Below are positions 12,190-24,354 of a DNA stretch of 64,000 nucleotides, piece after piece. The DNA is from Saccharina japonica (Eukaryota > Sar > Phaeophyceae > Laminariales > Laminariaceae). The stretch lies in contig MEHQ01003971.1 of NCBI GenBank assembly GCA_008828725.1, positions 165,268 to 229,267 on the forward strand, given 5' to 3'. The stretch's first letter is position 1. Each line of letters begins with the position of its first letter. A model generated the notes under the pieces. That model was given only the letters and a program-made list of their open reading frames with translations, had not been told where the DNA came from and made no database searches. The translations under genes were made by a program, and so were the position numbers.

Positions 12190-13780
12190 CGGCCATCGAT
12201 CCATCCGCCTACACAGCAAACAACAAATCAGGACAGGGAAAGATTCCATGCAATCGCGAAATTTCGAAAACAAGATAAGGGGTATCGCCAAAGTACATTC
12301 GGCAATCGAGCCGTCCGCGCATCACACGTCTTACACAAAAACAACTCAAGACAGGCAAAGGAGTCACCGCTCCCACTTTCATGCAATCGCGAAAGATCGA
12401 AGACACCCAAATAAGGGGTTTCTCTAAAATACATTCCGCAATCGAGCCGTCCGCGCATCATACCTTCACACAGGAAACAACAACTCAAGACAGGCAAAGG
12501 AGCACACGCATATATTTTCATGCAATCGCGAAATATAGAACATACCCAAATCGGGGGTTTCGCCAAAGTACATTCGGCAATCGAGCCGTCCGCGCATCAT
12601 ACCCTCAAACAGGAAACAACAACTCAAGACAGGCAAAGGAGTCACCGCTCCTACTTTCATGCATACGCGAAAGATCGAAAACACCCAAATGAGGGGTTCC
12701 TCTAAGATACATTCCGCAATCGAGCCGTCATCGCATCAAACCTTCACACAGAAAACAACTCAAGACAATCAAAGGAGTACACGCTCCACTTTCATGCAAC
12801 GTCGAAACATAGGAAATACACAAATCGGGTGTTTCGCCTAAATATTTTTGGCAATCGAGCCGTACGCGCGTCACACCTTTCATCAGCAAACAACAATTCA
12901 AGACAGGAAAATAGAGGCCACTTTCTGTCATACATTACATACGCAAAGATAGCATTACTCTTAAGCCCCAAAGCATGTAAGTAGACAAAAAAAAAAACAC
13001 GCGACATTCACCAATCAAGCCGTCCGGTAACACATGACAAATAAGGGCAGGCAAGGGAAAACACCCTCCCATTTGCATTTGTATTACGCCTTATGTTTGT
13101 AAAGCTCCCAAATAGGGGAGTTTGCCCAATTACATACGTGCGGAAAACTAACCCTCCGCGCAGCATAGCCTTGCACAGAAAACAACAACTTGAGACAGAC
13201 TAAGGAGACTACCCACACATATATATTTTAGTACAAATACGACCTTTCGGAAAGCCCTAAAGCGGAGTATTCGGAAAAATTAGACTTCCAAAACAATCAT
13301 CAGGTCGAACTCAGGACACGCAAGGTAAAACACCCTCCCGCTTCCATTTTCAGGCAACCACGTTTTGCTTTTTAGCCCCCAACCCCCCCCCCCTCCAATA
13401 GTCAAACGACTAAGGCAATCAACATTTCGACATTTGAGTACCCCCCTTCACGAAACCGGGGGGTGAAACAAAAGGTAACATGACTATAGCCCCAAAGCAA
13501 TTTAGTATACATTAAAAATACCTTGAGTCAAACAACTATTTGACATTTCCGGTAACACATGGCAACACAGGGCGGCTAAGGGGAAACACCCACTCGCTTC
13601 TTTCTCCCGACAACATGATGCTGCCGACCAGTCCACCCCCCCCCCTACCCCACAACCCCAACGCCCCTCCCCCAAGACGGGGGGTTCTGCCTAATCAACA
13701 AAACCGGCCCATCGAACCGCCCGCTCGGAATACCTCTACACAGAAAACAATAACAATAAAATAACATACCCTGTCGCACA
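12190..13780. repeat. ~137-bp tandem satellite, degenerating to the right
   Basis: A conserved block CAATCGAGCCGTCCGCGCAT recurs at 12303, 12439, 12578, 12717 and 12852, then in decayed form near 13012 and 13146, with similar sequence fading out to ~13780. Spacings are 136, 139, 139, 135 and then ~160 bp. Each unit also contains AACTCAAGACAGGCAAAGGAG and an ATGCAATCGCGAAA-like segment. Spacings are not multiples of three and the overlapping short frames shift between units, so it is not a coding repeat array. Units at the left are close to one another; those at the right have diverged and gained C-runs. Confidence 0.9.
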
Positions 13781-14239
13781 CGTTTGGTTTTTAAACACAA
13801 CAATAAAAAAGCTTCGTACGCCGAAACACATGTCGCCATCGGGCCAATAGAGTATCAGTTTCCTGCACAGCTATTCATTTCTTCGAACAAGCGAAGGGAA
13901 TAAATACCCTATTAATACCGATACCTTGCAAAAATAACCTCGCGAGAATACCCGAACTATTAATAGTCCTACACCATAATTTCGGTCAGCAAGCCGGACG
14001 TGCCTTCTTATCTACTCATCAAGGACACGCGTGGTAACAGGCGAAGTAAGTTTTTACGACAAAACGCACGTGTAGTTCAGTTGAAAGCTCCTTATACGGG
14101 TGATGGAGGGGGGGGTGGGTGCGTGAAATACATTCAATCAATGCTCCACCCGCGAATTACTCTCTACGCATCGATCTCACCACATAAATCTGCCACGGAG
14201 GCCACCCCTACATGGCTAAACGTGTAGCGTTTTTGCTCG

Positions 14240-17200
14240 TTAGAATTGGGAGAAACCTGAAAAACGGGGGTGGACGCCTTGCTGGTGCATCGCCGGGCCT
14301 CCCATAGTCCCGGGGATCGCCGGGCCTCCCATAGTCCCGGGGATCGCCGGGGCTGCCATAGTGCCGGGGATCGCCGGGGCTGCCACAGTGCCGGGGATGT
14401 TGCCATAAGGATACCCCGCAACAGGGTTGAGGGCACCCATTTGGAGTTGGTGCGTAGTTGCAAGTTGCATATGGCTCGGCGGGATGTTCTCGACGTCGTA
14501 CGTCCCCCTTCCTCGAGAGGGAACAGGTGGCGCGCTTCTCCTGATTGAAGGAGTGGGATGAGCGTTTGGAAATAGACGCGCGCGTGAGTTATAACTACGC
14601 GTTGTAACAATCTACAATAGACGTTAAGACAGAAGGACCCCTCCCAGATGGCGTCCATCGCAATCTGAAACACAGCGCGTGAAAATCACCTACAGAAACG
14701 AACTGGCATTACCAGCTAATGATGCGCGCTACGGTAGAGGTATCCAACTTTGGCTGAATCGTTTTTTAAACGTTCGGGCTTCTTAATCAAAATTCGTCGG
14801 ACTTCCTTTTTTGTGACGAAAAATGTATCAACTATACTTCGGTCATGATATTTATCATCCGGCAGCACTTTTTTCCCCCTCCAAATTCCCTTTTCAGGTG
14901 GGGTTTGACGCTCCTTCAGCGAGGAGCCCAGAGAAAACACGGTGCACCTCTATCGCAGCATGCGTCTAATAGCTACCAAGGGTAACAGCTAAATGCAATA
15001 AAGACGCGTGTTAAGAAACAACAAATGTGGGGTTTCGGAGAGCCACGACGCAAATTAAGCACGCGGACTAAATCATATAATAAAAAAGCAGAGGCCTGCT
15101 GTGTATGATAATTGAGGAAGGAGTCACAAGGACACTCGGTACGGAAGGTGTCCTACGCCATGGAGTCCGATGTTATAGACAGTACTGATAAACTATTGTC
15201 AATCCAATAACAATCAAATCGTACTCTAAGAACTAATGCTGTACAGAATACAACATACCTCCTACGCCTGTGCTCATCGATGTCGTCGTGGTCGGTCTCA
15301 TGTTGGCGCTTAGGTAGGTTCATGGACTGCTGCCTGTAATAGTGCAGGAAAAAAAGACGAAAGGGAGTGTAATTCAAACAAACGGACGTAACCCACAATA
15401 TTTACCATGAGACGCGCATCCGAACGACGGCAACAACTAAACGGTTGGTTGTCGCGAGCGAATACTCCCAGACTAGTTATATCATTCTAGTTAGAGACTT
15501 TAATTGTGACTACCGAGTTCGGTATAAGACACTTGATATTATTATCGAGACGACTGCATAACTACTTTTGTTTCTCAACCTGAAAGATAACACGTCAGCA
15601 GGGCAACACCTGTCTTCCGCCCATCTTCCGAAATCGCTGCTGTTGTTGGGGGACTCGACAGGGTTCTAAACTAACTACCTGCGTTATTGATTTATAGGCA
15701 ACAGCACCCTCTATCGATCAACATAAAGTGCCATCCGAACTATATACTGGCGATGAGACTAAAATAGGAACGCGTGCAATCTCGCGAGAGATATTAACTT
15801 ATTACCGTGCCGGTATTCCGAGTATGCTATTTTGAATACGAGTGGCATATCCTGATGGAAAATAGGTAGCTAATTACTGTTGTTCATAACAAGCAATCCC
15901 GCTGAGGGTTAACTACTCACATCTCGGACTTGACAGCATCAACGCTGTTCAAGAGAGTCCGGGAGCTGGCCGTGTTAGCATCCACGATGTTCTGGCATAT
16001 GAACTGGGAAGCGCGGTTCAAGAGCCCGTTCATGTACACCTCCATGCTCTTCTTAGCCTCTGCCTGCATGGCAACCATCGCAGTCCTGTGCGTGTCGAAC
16101 ACCTCCTTAAAGGATGCCTGCTGGGCAACCGTGCTGGCTGCATCCCTTTCGGCAGACGCTGCCAAGACGTCTGACCTAAATGCTGTAGTCTGTGCTACAA
16201 AAGCCGCCTGCAAGTCAGCCTTGTGCGCTACGCTCTGTGCCGCCAATGAGGAGGACAGGGTAGCTATGTCGTCCCTGACTGGTTTGTTCGCGGAGGCGAG
16301 CCTTGCCGTTGTGGCCTCGGCGAGAGGACCACCCGAGTCCTGAGGCATCGAGTGAAAAACAAAAACATAGAAAAAACAACGAGGTAGGCAAGTAGGTTCG
16401 ACCAGTAAATGTATTATTTGTACAGTAGGTCTACCTTGTTGATGGGAGAGTGCATTTATTTGTAGTACTGAGGTTCTATTATACTATACAACATACTCGC
16501 ACTCCGCTGGGACAAGGTCAAGAAAATCCCTAAATCACCAACCGTTGCTTCTGGAGTCGATTCACATATAATAACATGTCGTATGCGAACACGAAGTTAA
16601 AACACTCGTAGTAGTTAAACACATGATTTGTACGCACTCACCTGGCCTCTCCTCCCAGCAGGCTTGTTCTTGGCGACGGAATCAACCATCTTCTTGGTTG
16701 AAACCTTCAGGTCGGACGAGGCCTCCTCCACTTTCTGTCGGAAAAGAGCGTTGTAATTAGGTAGAAAGGCACAGATAAGTCGTCTCAGTGTGGCGAGATA
16801 CGACAAGCGATGGATTGCAGGATACTTCATCATCAACGTATTCCAGGGCGAGATACAACAGTAAGTTTGGACGAGATATATCAGTAAGTTTAAGGAGCAA
16901 ATTCCGAAGAATTTGCGGCGGTACTACAGCAGACACAATAAATGGCTTTGGCGGCCATAGCGTAGCGGCAGGTAAACCAGTACCAGGTAGGTGATATCCA
17001 TACAACCGAAATACTAAATTTATGGCCTGCTGCAATGCTCATATCGAGTGGGGTAGTGCTAGAACAGTCGATACCAATTTACAGATTAACTACGTCCTGA
17101 ATAAAGTTCCTCATAGTTCATGTAATTCACGACTGCGCTAGGACCCTAACCTAAATAAGATTTACGGTGCATACAAATATCTACATTTTTCACCACATTC

Positions 17201-18451
17201 GCTACGCGTGTATGGTCTAACCTTGACTTATGTAGTAATTACTTCTTGAGTACAACCTAACCGTTGTTGTTAAACAGAAGTTTAATGGGAAAACTCACAG
17301 AAGAGACACACTGATTAGTGATCTCACACACCGAACAGCATAAACCATCAAACTACCATCAAACGACCAACACAGCGCACACGAGGGGAAAGTACAGCAG
17401 GACGTTTGATCAGTTAAAGGATAAAGCTTATTGCAGTGCCCTAGATCTGTTGAACATATACAAAAAAAAAGACTCTGCTGTACGTACGACTATGAATCTA
17501 CACCAAAAAACGATACCCGCACTAAACGTATTAACAGTTGACAGGTACAAGGTGTACGACACAACAAACTCCGAGCATGAATGTCAAAAAGTAACGAGTG
17601 TTAAACTGCAACACGATCGTTGTATATGAAGAGACAATTAGAAATAAAAATAAAACACAATACACGCACCTTTGTCACCGACGCCAAATGACTCTTGAGA
17701 GCATCACCCAGGATCTTTGTTGCTTTGACGTCTGCCTGCTCCAACGAATTAGCCACCATAGTCTTCACAGATGTCGCGAGCGTTTCCTTCACCATGGCTT
17801 TGACCGCCGAGTTGAGAACAGGCGTCGTGCTGGCCTTCGACAGAGCTGCTGCGAAACCTGGACCTGCAATCTCCTTCGTCAAAGCGTCCTTGATGGCGAC
17901 GGGGAGGGTGTCTTTGACGCTTACCGCCATTGCCTTGTGGACGCTAGTCTGAAGCGCGAGGTTGTCGAAGGGCGCTACCTTGATTAAGGTCTCAAGTGGC
18001 TCCCTGGCCGCAGAGGATTTCTCTGATTGTTTGTGAGACGCACTGCGCGTCCTAGGGGACCGTTTACCCACCCCCTCCGGGATTGGATTGGACTTGACCG
18101 AGCCGCGGGTTGTCGCTTTCGCGTTTCTCTCATAAGGATTCGGAGCAAGTTGTCTGGCGGTGGCGGCGCCTCCAGGAGGGCAGGTTGAATCCTCGGGCTC
18201 AGGCTCGTATGGGTTGCGGACGAGTTGTTGTCCGGCACGGGCGGCACCTCCAGAGGTGGGCGAAGGCGTCTCCCCTACGCCTTCGATGGCGTTTTCCACT
18301 CCACGGTCGCCGGCGGATGCTCTGCCTTGGCTGAGTATCGGAGTAATGATACCTTTAACAGTATCAGTGGAGGGTGTAACAAGGAAGCGAAACCACGGGA
18401 GGGAGGATTGTGGTCTTAGCGTTAAATTTTTCCTAGCGTCTTTTTCGCTGC
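14240..18451 (-). CDS. Unknown multi-exon protein, exons 4-8
   Basis: Five exons were read on the minus strand: 18451-17670, 16734-16642, 16339-15921, 15333-15259 and 14540-14240. Donors are GTGCGT, GTGAGT, GTGAGT and GTATGT; acceptors end CAG except the first (ATAG). The frame stays open through every junction (phases 0, 0, 2, 2) to a TAA at 14240. Exon 4 encodes a Pro/Gly/Ser-rich region with two NPYE motifs (RNPYEPEPE and PNPYERN), a basic stretch, and helical segments rich in Ala/Lys/Thr. Exons 5-6 are Ala-rich with a charged coiled-coil look. Exon 7 is His/Asp/Arg-rich. Exon 8 has an RG-rich start and then nine-residue PGTMGGPAI-type repeats. I see no enzyme motif; a scaffold or structural role is only a guess. 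The start of exon 4 is its weakest boundary. Confidence 0.65.
14291..14398 (-). repeat. 27-bp coding tandem repeat in the last exon
   Basis: Four back-to-back 27-bp units begin at 14291, 14318, 14345 and 14372. In the minus-strand frame each unit encodes PGTM-GG/AA-PAI, and the unit length keeps the frame. Two units carry GGPAI and two carry AAPAI, so the array probably grew by duplicating pairs. Length polymorphism is likely. Confidence 0.85.
15259..15333 (-). CDS. 75-nt internal exon (exon 7 of the unknown gene)
   Basis: Bounded by an acceptor (TTACAG/GCAGCAG) and a donor (GGAG/GTATGT). It enters with one base that completes the ATG split by the previous exon (GAGAT/GTGAGT). It encodes QQSMNLPKRQHET and then an acidic/basic DHDDIDEHRRR tail. 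It is listed separately because it is easily missed: the open frame around it runs into intron on both sides. Confidence 0.6.
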
Positions 18452-21078
18452 CTATGATGCAAGTACCTTCCAGCATCGTATGTATATGTATTTGATCTAA
18501 TCAAATACTACCGTATAGACACGGAAAAAAATGAATTTGTATAGAAAAGACAATATGTAGACTAATTACGTCGCCCTTTTCCACCGTGTTGTTATGGAGC
18601 GCTCCACAGTCGTGAACCAACTACCTAGAAAAACAGACAACAGACAATAATGTGACGTCGACATGAACTTGAAAAATACTCCCGTGCTCGAGCGTCGTGC
18701 TTGAGCGGCAGCAGAACTCGGATTGAAACTTACTATGGCCGGCATGTCACATATTTAGGTCGAACACTGATTCCGAGTTTGAGTTTTCATCAAATGTTAC
18801 ATGTTGTACGTCAGAGGGGTGGGAGTGTAAATAGATTCAAAGACGTACGCTATTAATAGGTAGATTAAGTTGTATTATTAATAACGCCTAAGTTGATCCT
18901 ATTGTAGGCGTCGTCTTCTTGAGGACTCCCTTCGAAACCGATGAACGAAGAACCTACGTGTGTGCGATCGCGTTGATATCCGTGGAGAGGTACACAATTG
19001 GTAGAATGAAGGTTGATCAACAGGCAGACTTCGCATGGAGGATCAGGGCGGATAGACCACATTATATTCATACTATCAACTTGCCCTTGTCAAAGGTTGC
19101 TCAGATGCTCGGATTATACACGATAGTCCCAGTATATCGAGTTTTGTTCGCATTACGAGTACTGAGAGTATTAGAGTAATTGTGGCCTACACCATGTGAG
19201 TACTTGGAGTATGACCAGTACCATTGACCCAAATACTCGAGTACTGAAAGTATGAGCAGTACGTGTCGTCGAGAGAGCAAATACACGAAGTACAAATATC
19301 GCAATAAGTAGTTATACTCCGAGTATCGACAATATTGAGCACCGAAATACTGCGAGTACACAAAGTACCCGGAGTATTTTTCTTATCCAACATACTCGAA
19401 TTATACTACCAGGTAATGGGAGCGTATGTGGATTTCGAGGTTTATAAACTCCAGTCACATGCTCCCAGAACTTGATAGTAACGACAGGCGAGTCTTTAAA
19501 GTACGAGTAAATCAAAGATACTCTTCACGTACCCCACTCTCCGAATATACTACGGGGATAGAGTACGTTTCGTACTCTTGATTACTTGAGAGTATTCAAT
19601 AACTGGCGGCCTGAATACTCAGAGCACTGGGAATAAGCGCAGTACTGAAGGCCTACATACTCGTAGTACAACAAGTATCCGCAGTACCGGGCACCGAAAT
19701 ACGACGAGTGAGTAAGACCAGTATAGAGGGTGCTATACCCGAAATACTACGAACACGAGCAGTATCCCTGAGTTTTTAACCCCGAAATAATCCTACAGTA
19801 GTGCTAATTGTACCTGAAGTATTATATTCTCAGAATAGTGTTTGCGATAGAAGAAAATAAAATAAATACATTCCTTCTGCTGAAAAAAGTAAATTCCCTT
19901 CACTTCCACTATTTCGATGTGTTTGCGATAGAAGTAAACCCAAATCCTGCAGGCGACGCCTCCGAAATAATCAAGGAAAGAGGGTTGAACCAAAAAAATA
20001 ACGAGAACAAAAAAAAACGTACGAGAGGAACGGCAGCCCAGCAACGGTGGGACCGGCAGGGATAACCGCAGTGCCGCCGCTGCCACGACCGCAAGCATCA
20101 GCACACTTGGCTGCAGCTACGCGAAAGAAGCAAACGACAGCGTCTGCTACAGCAACATAAACAAACAGCATCGGCAGCCCCAGCAGCAGAAGCAGCAGAG
20201 CGGCAAAAGCAACAGCTTCCGTTTTTGCTTTATTCATTTTTGCGACCTAATATTCATCTCGTCGTGTGCTGCTCTAGCTGCTGCCTTCGACCTACGCGCT
20301 ACACCGCGCCGGCACGCTACACTCCAAGCCCGCCCGGCGCACGACTTATACAGACCGTGGCGGCGCGCCGCCGATGGTGCTACTGCTGCTACTGCTGCTA
20401 CCGCAGTAACTGTTGTCGTGTAATTGAAATGATACACGACGATCGGTCATCTTGTCGCTCTCTTCAAGCAAGGTGGTACGAGTACGTGTATATTTCGAAG
20501 TATGCGAGTACTACTCGTGCCAAGTCGTACTCGTACGAGTAGTTCTTTCAGAACGACGCATCCTCCACGACACCAGGCCGACAAGAGCGTAACGTAGCGG
20601 GCCGCCGTCTGCACGCCGGCGCCCTGCTAGCAAAACCCAACACCGCTCGCCCGTGTCACTCTCTAGCTACACCTCTCAAGCCTCTGTGCTCCCATCGGTT
20701 GTTGTGTTTTGTCGTGGCGTTCTATGTCGGTAGAATCTTCGGTGTGTGTAGGTTAATGAAACTGAGAGCCAAGTGTTACCGTAACTTTTTATACAAGACT
20801 TACTTATCTAAAAAAGTACTTTCTTAACGTGATTCCTATAATTCACCGCAAATCCTACATTCAGGATGATTATAGAAAAGTATAATTTGGAAAAATACAA
20901 TACTCAAACACTCTAATACTCCTTACTTTCTTTACTCACACAGGAACTCGGTGCACTTGTAAAAGGTTGTGTATACACTGAACTGTACAGATCTAACGAA
21001 AGGCTTCACTTATTAACCGTAGGTATCTAGCTAGCTTACACACAGACGTTAGAAGACAAAGACATCTGGGCCACTCAC
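18452..21078. other. 2.6-kb region, probable intron; AGTAC-rich and CAG-rich low complexity
   Basis: From ~19190 to ~19800 the sequence is a degenerate mesh of GAGTACT, AGTATC and GTACTC words without a fixed period. From ~20090 to ~20420 it is rich in CAGCAG/CTGCTG with a TGCTACTGCTGC tract. A plus-strand frame at 18919-19179 (MRTPFETDERRTYV...) is protein-like but isolated. If exons 3 and 4 of the minus-strand gene are joined, this is the gene's largest intron. Confidence 0.4.
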
Positions 21079-22165
21079 TGGGTAAGGCGCCAGCAACGAC
21101 AGTCTTGTCCGCTGATACGTGTTGGGAGACCTCCGACACGCTTGAGGGTGCAGGCACGATCTGGGGGTCGTCAGTGTCGTCTGGATGGGGAGATACGAAG
21201 TTCACAGGAAGCAGGGCGGTCAACGGGCACGACGTTAGAGGTTGTTCTCGGGAAGGTTTGCACAGATCAAGACGTAGACTTCATATATATACAAGGTATA
21301 TACAGTCAATCGCTGTAACTAAACAGATGATCGAACACAACAATATTTGGGCACTCACTAGTCAAGGAGCCAGCGCCGACAGCCTGAAGCCCTGCTGGGG
21401 GCTGGGAAGAGCCCGACCCACCGGAGGGCGCAGTCACTACCAAGAGGTCGTCGTCGTCGTCTGTATGGGGTAATACGTAGTTCATTGGATGTAGGGTGGT
21501 CAACAGGGAATAAATCATTCCATCTAAGCTCCTCACACACCACTGCTGTGAGAGGTTGAGCAGGATCTGCTTACATAATTAAGATCAAACACATTAATAT
21601 TGAGGTATTAATATTGAGGTGCATGATGCAGCCTGAGATTGTCCCTCGCTTGTCGACGAGCTACAGCGGCGGCAGTGGGTCATGTATACCATAACAGGAT
21701 GTGTTTACGTTGAAATATATTCAGAGCAGTTGCTACGGAAGTGGTACCCGGTTATGGGTGAGAGGTGTCCGTGCAGAAATACAAATATGCAGGTTTCTTT
21801 ACAGCAGCGACGGTGAGGAAACACTGGTACTACTAGCCGACTCCATCCATAACCTAAAAACCAGAGTAGTGTCGGGACACATTTCTCCCCGAAAAAGATA
21901 AGTGTTTTGTACTCGCATTGATAATGAACACGTGACCAGAACTGAGTACGAGTGAGGTTGAAGAATGTCTGACCTGTGGACTTCACACTACAAAAAATCG
22001 TCAGGGGTCCTGACAATAATCATTGGCTGAGCACTCACTCTCTAGGGTGCCGGAGTCGATGTCCTCTTCTTCTGTGTTGTCTGCGCCCCCTACTCCTGGG
22101 TTGTCTGCGGCGGCCTCCTCCTGGCGAGAGGGCCCCTTGCCTTCAGACGGCATATGAGAAGGCAT
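21079..22165 (-). CDS. Unknown multi-exon protein, exons 1-3 with a duplicated exon
   Basis: Exon 1 (22165-22039) starts at an ATG and encodes MPSHMPSEGKGPSRQ, followed by an acidic TEEEDIDSGTLE end. Exons 2 (21460-21359) and 3 (21180-21079) are each exactly 102 nt, bounded by CAG acceptors and A/GTGAGT donors, and all three exons end in phase 1. Exons 2 and 3 are homologous: both open with an Asp-rich NDDDD or NDTDD stretch, continue through APS-rich sequence and end AGSLT or AGALP. Because each is phase 1-1 and divisible by three, the duplication keeps the reading frame. The phase-1 end of exon 3 matches the start proposed for exon 4 at 18451. The total joined length would be 2001 nt (666 aa plus stop). 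No known domain was recognised. The join across the 2.6-kb gap is inference. Confidence 0.6.
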
Positions 22166-22708
22166 GATTTGAAATAAGCACGGACGACAGGGTTTAAAAA
22201 GAGTATACACATCTACGTTGAAGCAACGGCTACACACAAACATTACGATCCATCTCTGACGCATGACAGTGACGCACGGCCTGTGTCAAACTAGCCCTCA
22301 CATCCACACGATTTTCTCCTGTATTTCACGTGCTTACCCCATGGCATACTCATACAGATAACGAGTCTTGTACGAGCACAAGGCTTTGTTGTAGACTACA
22401 CGGATCCTATGCGGGTCAAGGTACACCCCTTTAAACGGCCAGTAGCTCGATGTTGTACCGTGCATACACGGCTGTTGTGCGTTGTGTGGTTGGATCCAAA
22501 ATTCGAATGCATGTCGGCCCTGAATCAGAGTATCTTATCTAATTCAAAATAGACACTTTTCGTTCATGTGTACCGACATCGAGGCAACAAGCCTTGTAAT
22601 ATCGTTACAGGTCGTATACACGAGGCACGAGGCACACGAGGCACGTACGTACCAACACCTATGGCGAGCAGCAGTCACATGACCCGACCCATTTCGTACC
22701 CGTATTAT
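22166..22708. other. Upstream region of the multi-exon gene; no gene seen
   Basis: No coding signal. It contains three consecutive GAGGCAC-type words near 22620-22645 (CACGAGGCACGAGGCACACG). It should hold the promoter of the minus-strand gene starting at 22165, but I see no clear core element. Confidence 0.35.
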
Positions 22709-23092
22709 TTACAACTTACAACTAGTCTGCAGAAAAGGGCACACAGCAGTATCACCTTTAGGGCATAAAGTGCATGGGAGGTCCAGGCAGATCATGTGGT
22801 AGACGTGGGGACATCTATCCCTGTAGATGACATCCTCTCGAGTAGTACTGCGAGAGCAGCGTCCTCCGGCGGCGCAAGGGATGGCCCCAGGTCCCTTGGA
22901 TGGTTCCTGTGAAGACACGCCGAGGCAACTCGACTTGGGTCCACAAAAGAACCTTCCATCCCACGAGTCGCCGCAGCCGTTGTACCTCTGGAAACAGAGG
23001 CTGTGTACGGGGGCTTTACACAACGCACACTTATGTGTGCTCTCCGGCATGTCCTCGTGGGTACAGGCCTTGCGCATTGCGCATGTCGGCAT
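22709..23092 (-). CDS. Small Cys/His-rich zinc-binding protein, RING/PHD-like
   Basis: The first ATG in the frame (23092, MPTCAMRK) gives 127 residues; the frame is open further upstream but without ATG. The cysteines and histidines pair in a zinc-finger pattern: CAMRKACTHED, then HKCALCKAPVHSLC, then FFCGPKSSC. After a Ser/Gly linker comes RCPHVYHMICLDLPCTLC, which looks like the H-x2-H-x2-C..C-x2-C half of a RING or related cross-brace. Such modules act in ubiquitin ligases and chromatin readers, and Cys-rich clusters also occur in transposon proteins. Either domain may be partial, so the gene could have further exons. No neighbour suggests a pathway. Confidence 0.5.
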   Translation of the reverse strand: MPTCAMRKACTHEDMPESTHKCALCKAPVHSLCFQRYNGCGDSWDGRFFCGPKSSCLGVSSQEPSKGPGAIPCAAGGRCSRSTTREDVIYRDRCPHVYHMICLDLPCTLCPKGDTAVCPFLQTSCKL

Positions 23093-23230
23093 TGTTGCAC
23101 GAGGCGTTCTTGAACACACTTGGGGTATGGGAGCGTCTTGTGTGCCTCTCGCCTGGAGCCGATGGCTTTGATGTGGAGAGTGATTGTGTGTGGTGTGTGA
23201 TGTGTGCTTTGTGATTTTTGGGGCGTTCAA

Positions 23231-24119
23231 AATTATTTTTTGAAAATAATCGGGTTTCCTAAAGTATGTGTTTTGTTTTATTTATTGCTTGCTCTACAAC
23301 TGGAATCCGTTGTGTAGTTTAGTAGCACAGAGACGCAACAGTAGCTTCGTGCAACAGCAGCAGCGGAGAAGTGACGCAGCAACTGTCGATTGGAGGGGAG
23401 CTATTGAAGGAGGCGTTGAGCCTTGGAGGGCTACGCTGTAGGATACGGATGGGAAGACTACAAAGCTTTGGGGACTTGTCGCACCAATCAAAAAAAGTGA
23501 GCTCCTCTCGTTATCATGTTTTCCTTTGCGGCGGGTCTGCCTCTCTGTGATTGCTACGTAGATGGCGTGCTTTCCACGTACACCCTACACCCTCGGCAGC
23601 GTGTACCGTGTATGTGGTATAGTCACATACCGTGTGAGGCACAGGGCTAACGTGTCTGTCCTTGGAGGCCTGATGTGAGGCGATGCCTTACCACGAAGGT
23701 ACCTGTCGTTGTTCCCTCTCGTAGTTTTTCTTGGTGTTGAGCTGGTCAGTTGATTGCCCAGCAATCAATCGTGTGTGTTACAGAACCTCGGGTACGTTTT
23801 TTCCACAGACATGTAAGCTCGCCAGCCGTCGACGATCCACAACCCAGACGGCTGGAGACAAGACAAGTTGAAGGCTGAGTGCTGGTGAGCAGCAGAGACT
23901 AACTACCGTGCACCTCGGTCCCGTTACCCTGTGATCGAAGCTGCGTCTCAAGGAATCACCGACTTCCTGAAATGCACAACAGACCATCCCGTTTTGGGGG
24001 CTTATTATATATAGGTTTTACTATATAACAGAAAAAACATAAAATCGACAACAGCCATACTTTATCCTAGTTGTTTTTTACGAAAAAAAAGCCCCCCACA
24101 GCGAGAAAACGGCCAAAAA
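23231..24119. other. No gene recognised
   Basis: Non-coding by eye. It includes a CAGCAGCAGCGG tract near 23355 and an A/T-rich stretch with poly-A and poly-T tracts toward 24000-24120. Confidence 0.35.
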
Positions 24120-24303
24120 AGTCATAACGCAGGAGGCTTATACCTACCATCATCGAGGAACATATTATCTACTACGACGTACTGCTTGTAGGTCATATTT
24201 TGATCGTGAGCGAACTACAACTCTTACATTTAATATTAGCAAAGTACTAAAATCGATTTTCATTCTCATCGGAAAGGCAATTCTCAATTTGGGACATCGG
24301 CTG
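24120..24303 (-). mobile_element. Truncated copy of the CAGCCGAT MITE
   Basis: In reverse complement this stretch follows the left half of the element at 55914-56360. It has the CAGCCGAT-type end, GAGAATTGCCTTTCCGATGA, AAAATCGATTTTAGTACTTT, TTCGCTCACGATCAAAA, and ATATGTTCCTCG followed by GGTAGGTAT. The opposite terminal repeat is not visible, so this copy is one-ended. The two copies lie ~32 kb apart. Confidence 0.7.
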
Positions 24304-24354
24304 TGAATAGGAAAGGTTGGGACATGAGGGCGGGGATTCATTGGAAGCAGCGCG

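Noticed and set aside
12190..13780. CRISPR-like array
   Set aside because: The whole unit repeats; there are no unique spacers of uniform length, and the setting is eukaryotic.
14716..14940. Minus-strand frame ending near 14716 as another exon of the multi-exon gene
   Set aside because: No acceptor in the required phase. Skipping it to the acceptor at 14541 keeps the frame open to the stop.
17318..17629. Plus-strand 103-codon frame
   Set aside because: Lies within a predicted intron of the minus-strand gene; Thr/His/Lys-rich with no motif.
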